This document shows, piece by piece, positions 57,401-60,400 of a stretch of 64,000 nucleotides of DNA. The position numbers and the translations under genes were made by a program. This stretch comes from Mactromeris polynyma. Its lineage: Eukaryota; Mollusca; Bivalvia; Venerida; Mactridae. Position 1 is the first letter of the stretch. Every line of letters begins with the position of its first letter. The stretch covers positions 1,302,001-1,366,000 of the forward strand of contig JASFXZ010000040.1 of the NCBI GenBank assembly GCA_032209605.1. Direction: 5' to 3'. The notes under the pieces are model-generated. The model made no database searches, was not told the origin of the DNA, and saw only the letters and a list, made by a program, of their open reading frames with translations.

Positions 57401-60400
57401 ATGAAACCTGTGAAGGTCACATCAACAACAACTCCTGGTAAGACAAAGGTGCTGGTTTTTCCCGGAAAGTAAACTGAAGTATGATTCAGATATGTGCAAT
57501 GCTTTCATTGCAGCTGAGATTAAATAAATGGGTTATATGTTTACATGCAATATTTACTTTCTTGTTAGCAACTTTTAAAGTGATGGATATCAATGTTGTA
57601 AAGTTAAAAGTGATCTTATTTTGTGAAAACTTGTTGGGCCCTCTGTTTTAGACATACAACATGCAATAAGATGAAATAAACAAAATGTCACACTCCATCT
57701 TTCTGTTGTTTATATCACTATTTAGATATGAGAGAAAACTTGAAGAAGACATAAAGAACTACAATCCCTTCGGAAGAGGAGGCGGTGGTGCTCCTATCAA
57801 AGATGATACAGGAAATGCTATTGGTATATTTACTTATTCATTCAAACATTTACATAAAAAGTCAGTTTCTAATAGGTTCTGAGCTCAACCAATTAGCTCA
57901 GTTGTTGAGCGCTGGAATACCAGTCTGGAGGTGGTAGCTTCAATCCTCAGATGAGGCATAATGTTCTCCATGACAATTTGATTGAAGATAATGCATCCAT
58001 ATGCTGGTTATTAATCCAGGAACACTGGTTAGATCAGCTGACAGCCACACATTTCTGAAATACGGTACAAAAACACGGATGAAAAAATATTGCATATAGA
58101 CTATAAGTATGAATACTGTGGAACTAAAACTTATATTAAGTTTCAAGATTTTGATTGGTCAGTGAACACAATTTTGTGAATTTCATTCAGTAAAATTTCT
58201 CTATTGAAGACATTCCATTTGTTCTTAACTTGTAAATTAACACATTGTTGTAGCTTGATGAAGTATTGCTAATAATATTTGATATTTATTTGCAGCTGAT
58301 TTAAGATCTCTGCAGAAAGGAACTTATCAGTCACCAAGGCAACAGCCTAGACAATTGTCTCCTGAATACTCACCACGGCAACCCCCTCCTCGTGATGATT
58401 TAATTGGTCCTCCACCTGCTCAACTTACTGCTACTGGTGAATCAACATACGCTAGAGGTGGACATGGAATATTTGGGCAACCAAAGGTATTTGTTTGCAC
58501 TTAACTGGTTTCCATGGCAACATTTTTGGCTTGTCAACTAAGATGTTGCCTTGTGGCCTTTACCAATATAATGCAAAAACATTTTGGATATCAGCTGTGT
58601 AATGATTGATAGATATGTTGAAAAATGTGTACTTATTACATTGGTCATTCAAAAATTGTACTTACTTTTGTGCCCCCCCCCCCCTCAAAATTAGGGTGGA
58701 GGCATATAGATTTACCCTTGAATGTCCTTCAGTCCATCCTTTCTTCTGAAATGTTACTCATTTCTCAAATAGTATAGAATCTGGATGAGGATACTTCCTA
58801 AGTTTATTAGTGATCTGATCAAGTTTGGCATGGGGTTTAAATTGGATTTAATCAGTAAGATCAGAGTTGTGCCCCTTGACATAGTAAATGCTTTGATGAA
58901 CAGTAAAAAATTGTGTCAACTTACTGGAAAAGTATATGAACTATAGTAACAAATATTCATTGGAATATGAGGTGCACAAGATCGTCTTTTGGCCTTAGGG
59001 TTAGGGTTGCTGTTACTAAAAATAGAAAACGGATTTCTGATTAGTAACTGCAATTAGGAGTGAGATTACGAGAAGTGAAAGGTTACAATAGCAAGTGCGG
59101 CTGTTTCTGAATGGTTGGGATTGGGTTTATAGCATCTGAGGTCAAAGATCACTGTTACTGAAAATAGAAAGACAGTTTCCTTCCTAAAATATGAGTAGCA
59201 TGCCCTCATGATTTTATATCCATTGTAAAACAATCTGTATCTGAACTGCTTGACTTGCTGATGACAGAGTGTGGGCGTCAGTGTCTTTAGATTTGTGACA
59301 GCAATCCTAAGTCACTTTTATGGTCATTATTTCAAACAGATGTATTAAGATTACAATATGTTTTGATTTTTAGACACTGTATTGGGTTTATTATTTGTAC
59401 ATATGATGTATATGTTTGTCACTTGTATGGTATGTATGCATTGATTGAAGTAATTTATGCCTTTATATGGCATTGTTTGACTTGCGTTTGTTGGACAGAG
59501 TAAGGTACAGTTTGGAGAATCATGAATTTCACTTTGATATATAAAACAGCTCTGCTATTAACAGCATGACACTATGATGTACAATGTTTATATTATTTGG
59601 TCCATATTGGTGGTATTAAAGAGTGGTACATGTACTGATGTAATTGTATTTCACCACTTTTTACCATCATTATATTAATACTCAGTATGTATGTGTATGT
59701 AGGTAGAATATCAAACATTTACATAGTTGTATACATGCTTTGTTATATAGATCTTGCACTGTTTATGACTGCGTATGTAGATCACAAGAAGGTTTAGTGA
59801 CTATACTCCTTAATATGGTCAGAGTGATTGCAAAATCTCAATTGTATCCATGTATATATGTACCTCAAATTATATATAGTTGTTCTTTTAAGTTTTGTTC
59901 TTGGTTTAGTTATGGTTCAGCAAATCTGTCATACATTAACAATAAAAAATGGTAAAACACCTGTATATTGTTACGGATTTCCATCATTGTGACCATAGAT
60001 TCTGATCATTGCAATGACTGGTTACTCTGCTATCACTCTGATTGTATAATGGCATACTAAACTCACTATAACCAGTCTGATGCTATAAATAGAATGTAAC
60101 GCAGTAATATCTACATGTAGTGCTGTATATAAATTAGAAATAGGGAGCTTCTTTGTCTTGCAGACGGAAGCTGAGAAAGATCAGTCTGATAAATACAAAG
60201 ATGATCTGAGAGAACAGGTATGTAACATTTATTTATTCATTGTTACCATAGTTACAAGTCTCCTGTTTTAGATTCTTGAGGAGAGCAATATCTGACTCCT
60301 GATCTGAAGGTCATGAGTGAAGCCCTGTGTTGAGGGGGATTTGATTACAAACTTGGCACTCTCACTGGTTAGTCACCCAGGAAGCAATCTTTGAGCGTGA

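Noticed and set aside
57886..57965. Possible tRNA gene
   Set aside because: The A- and B-box words are there but acceptor stems do not pair, and the body is shared with another SINE copy.
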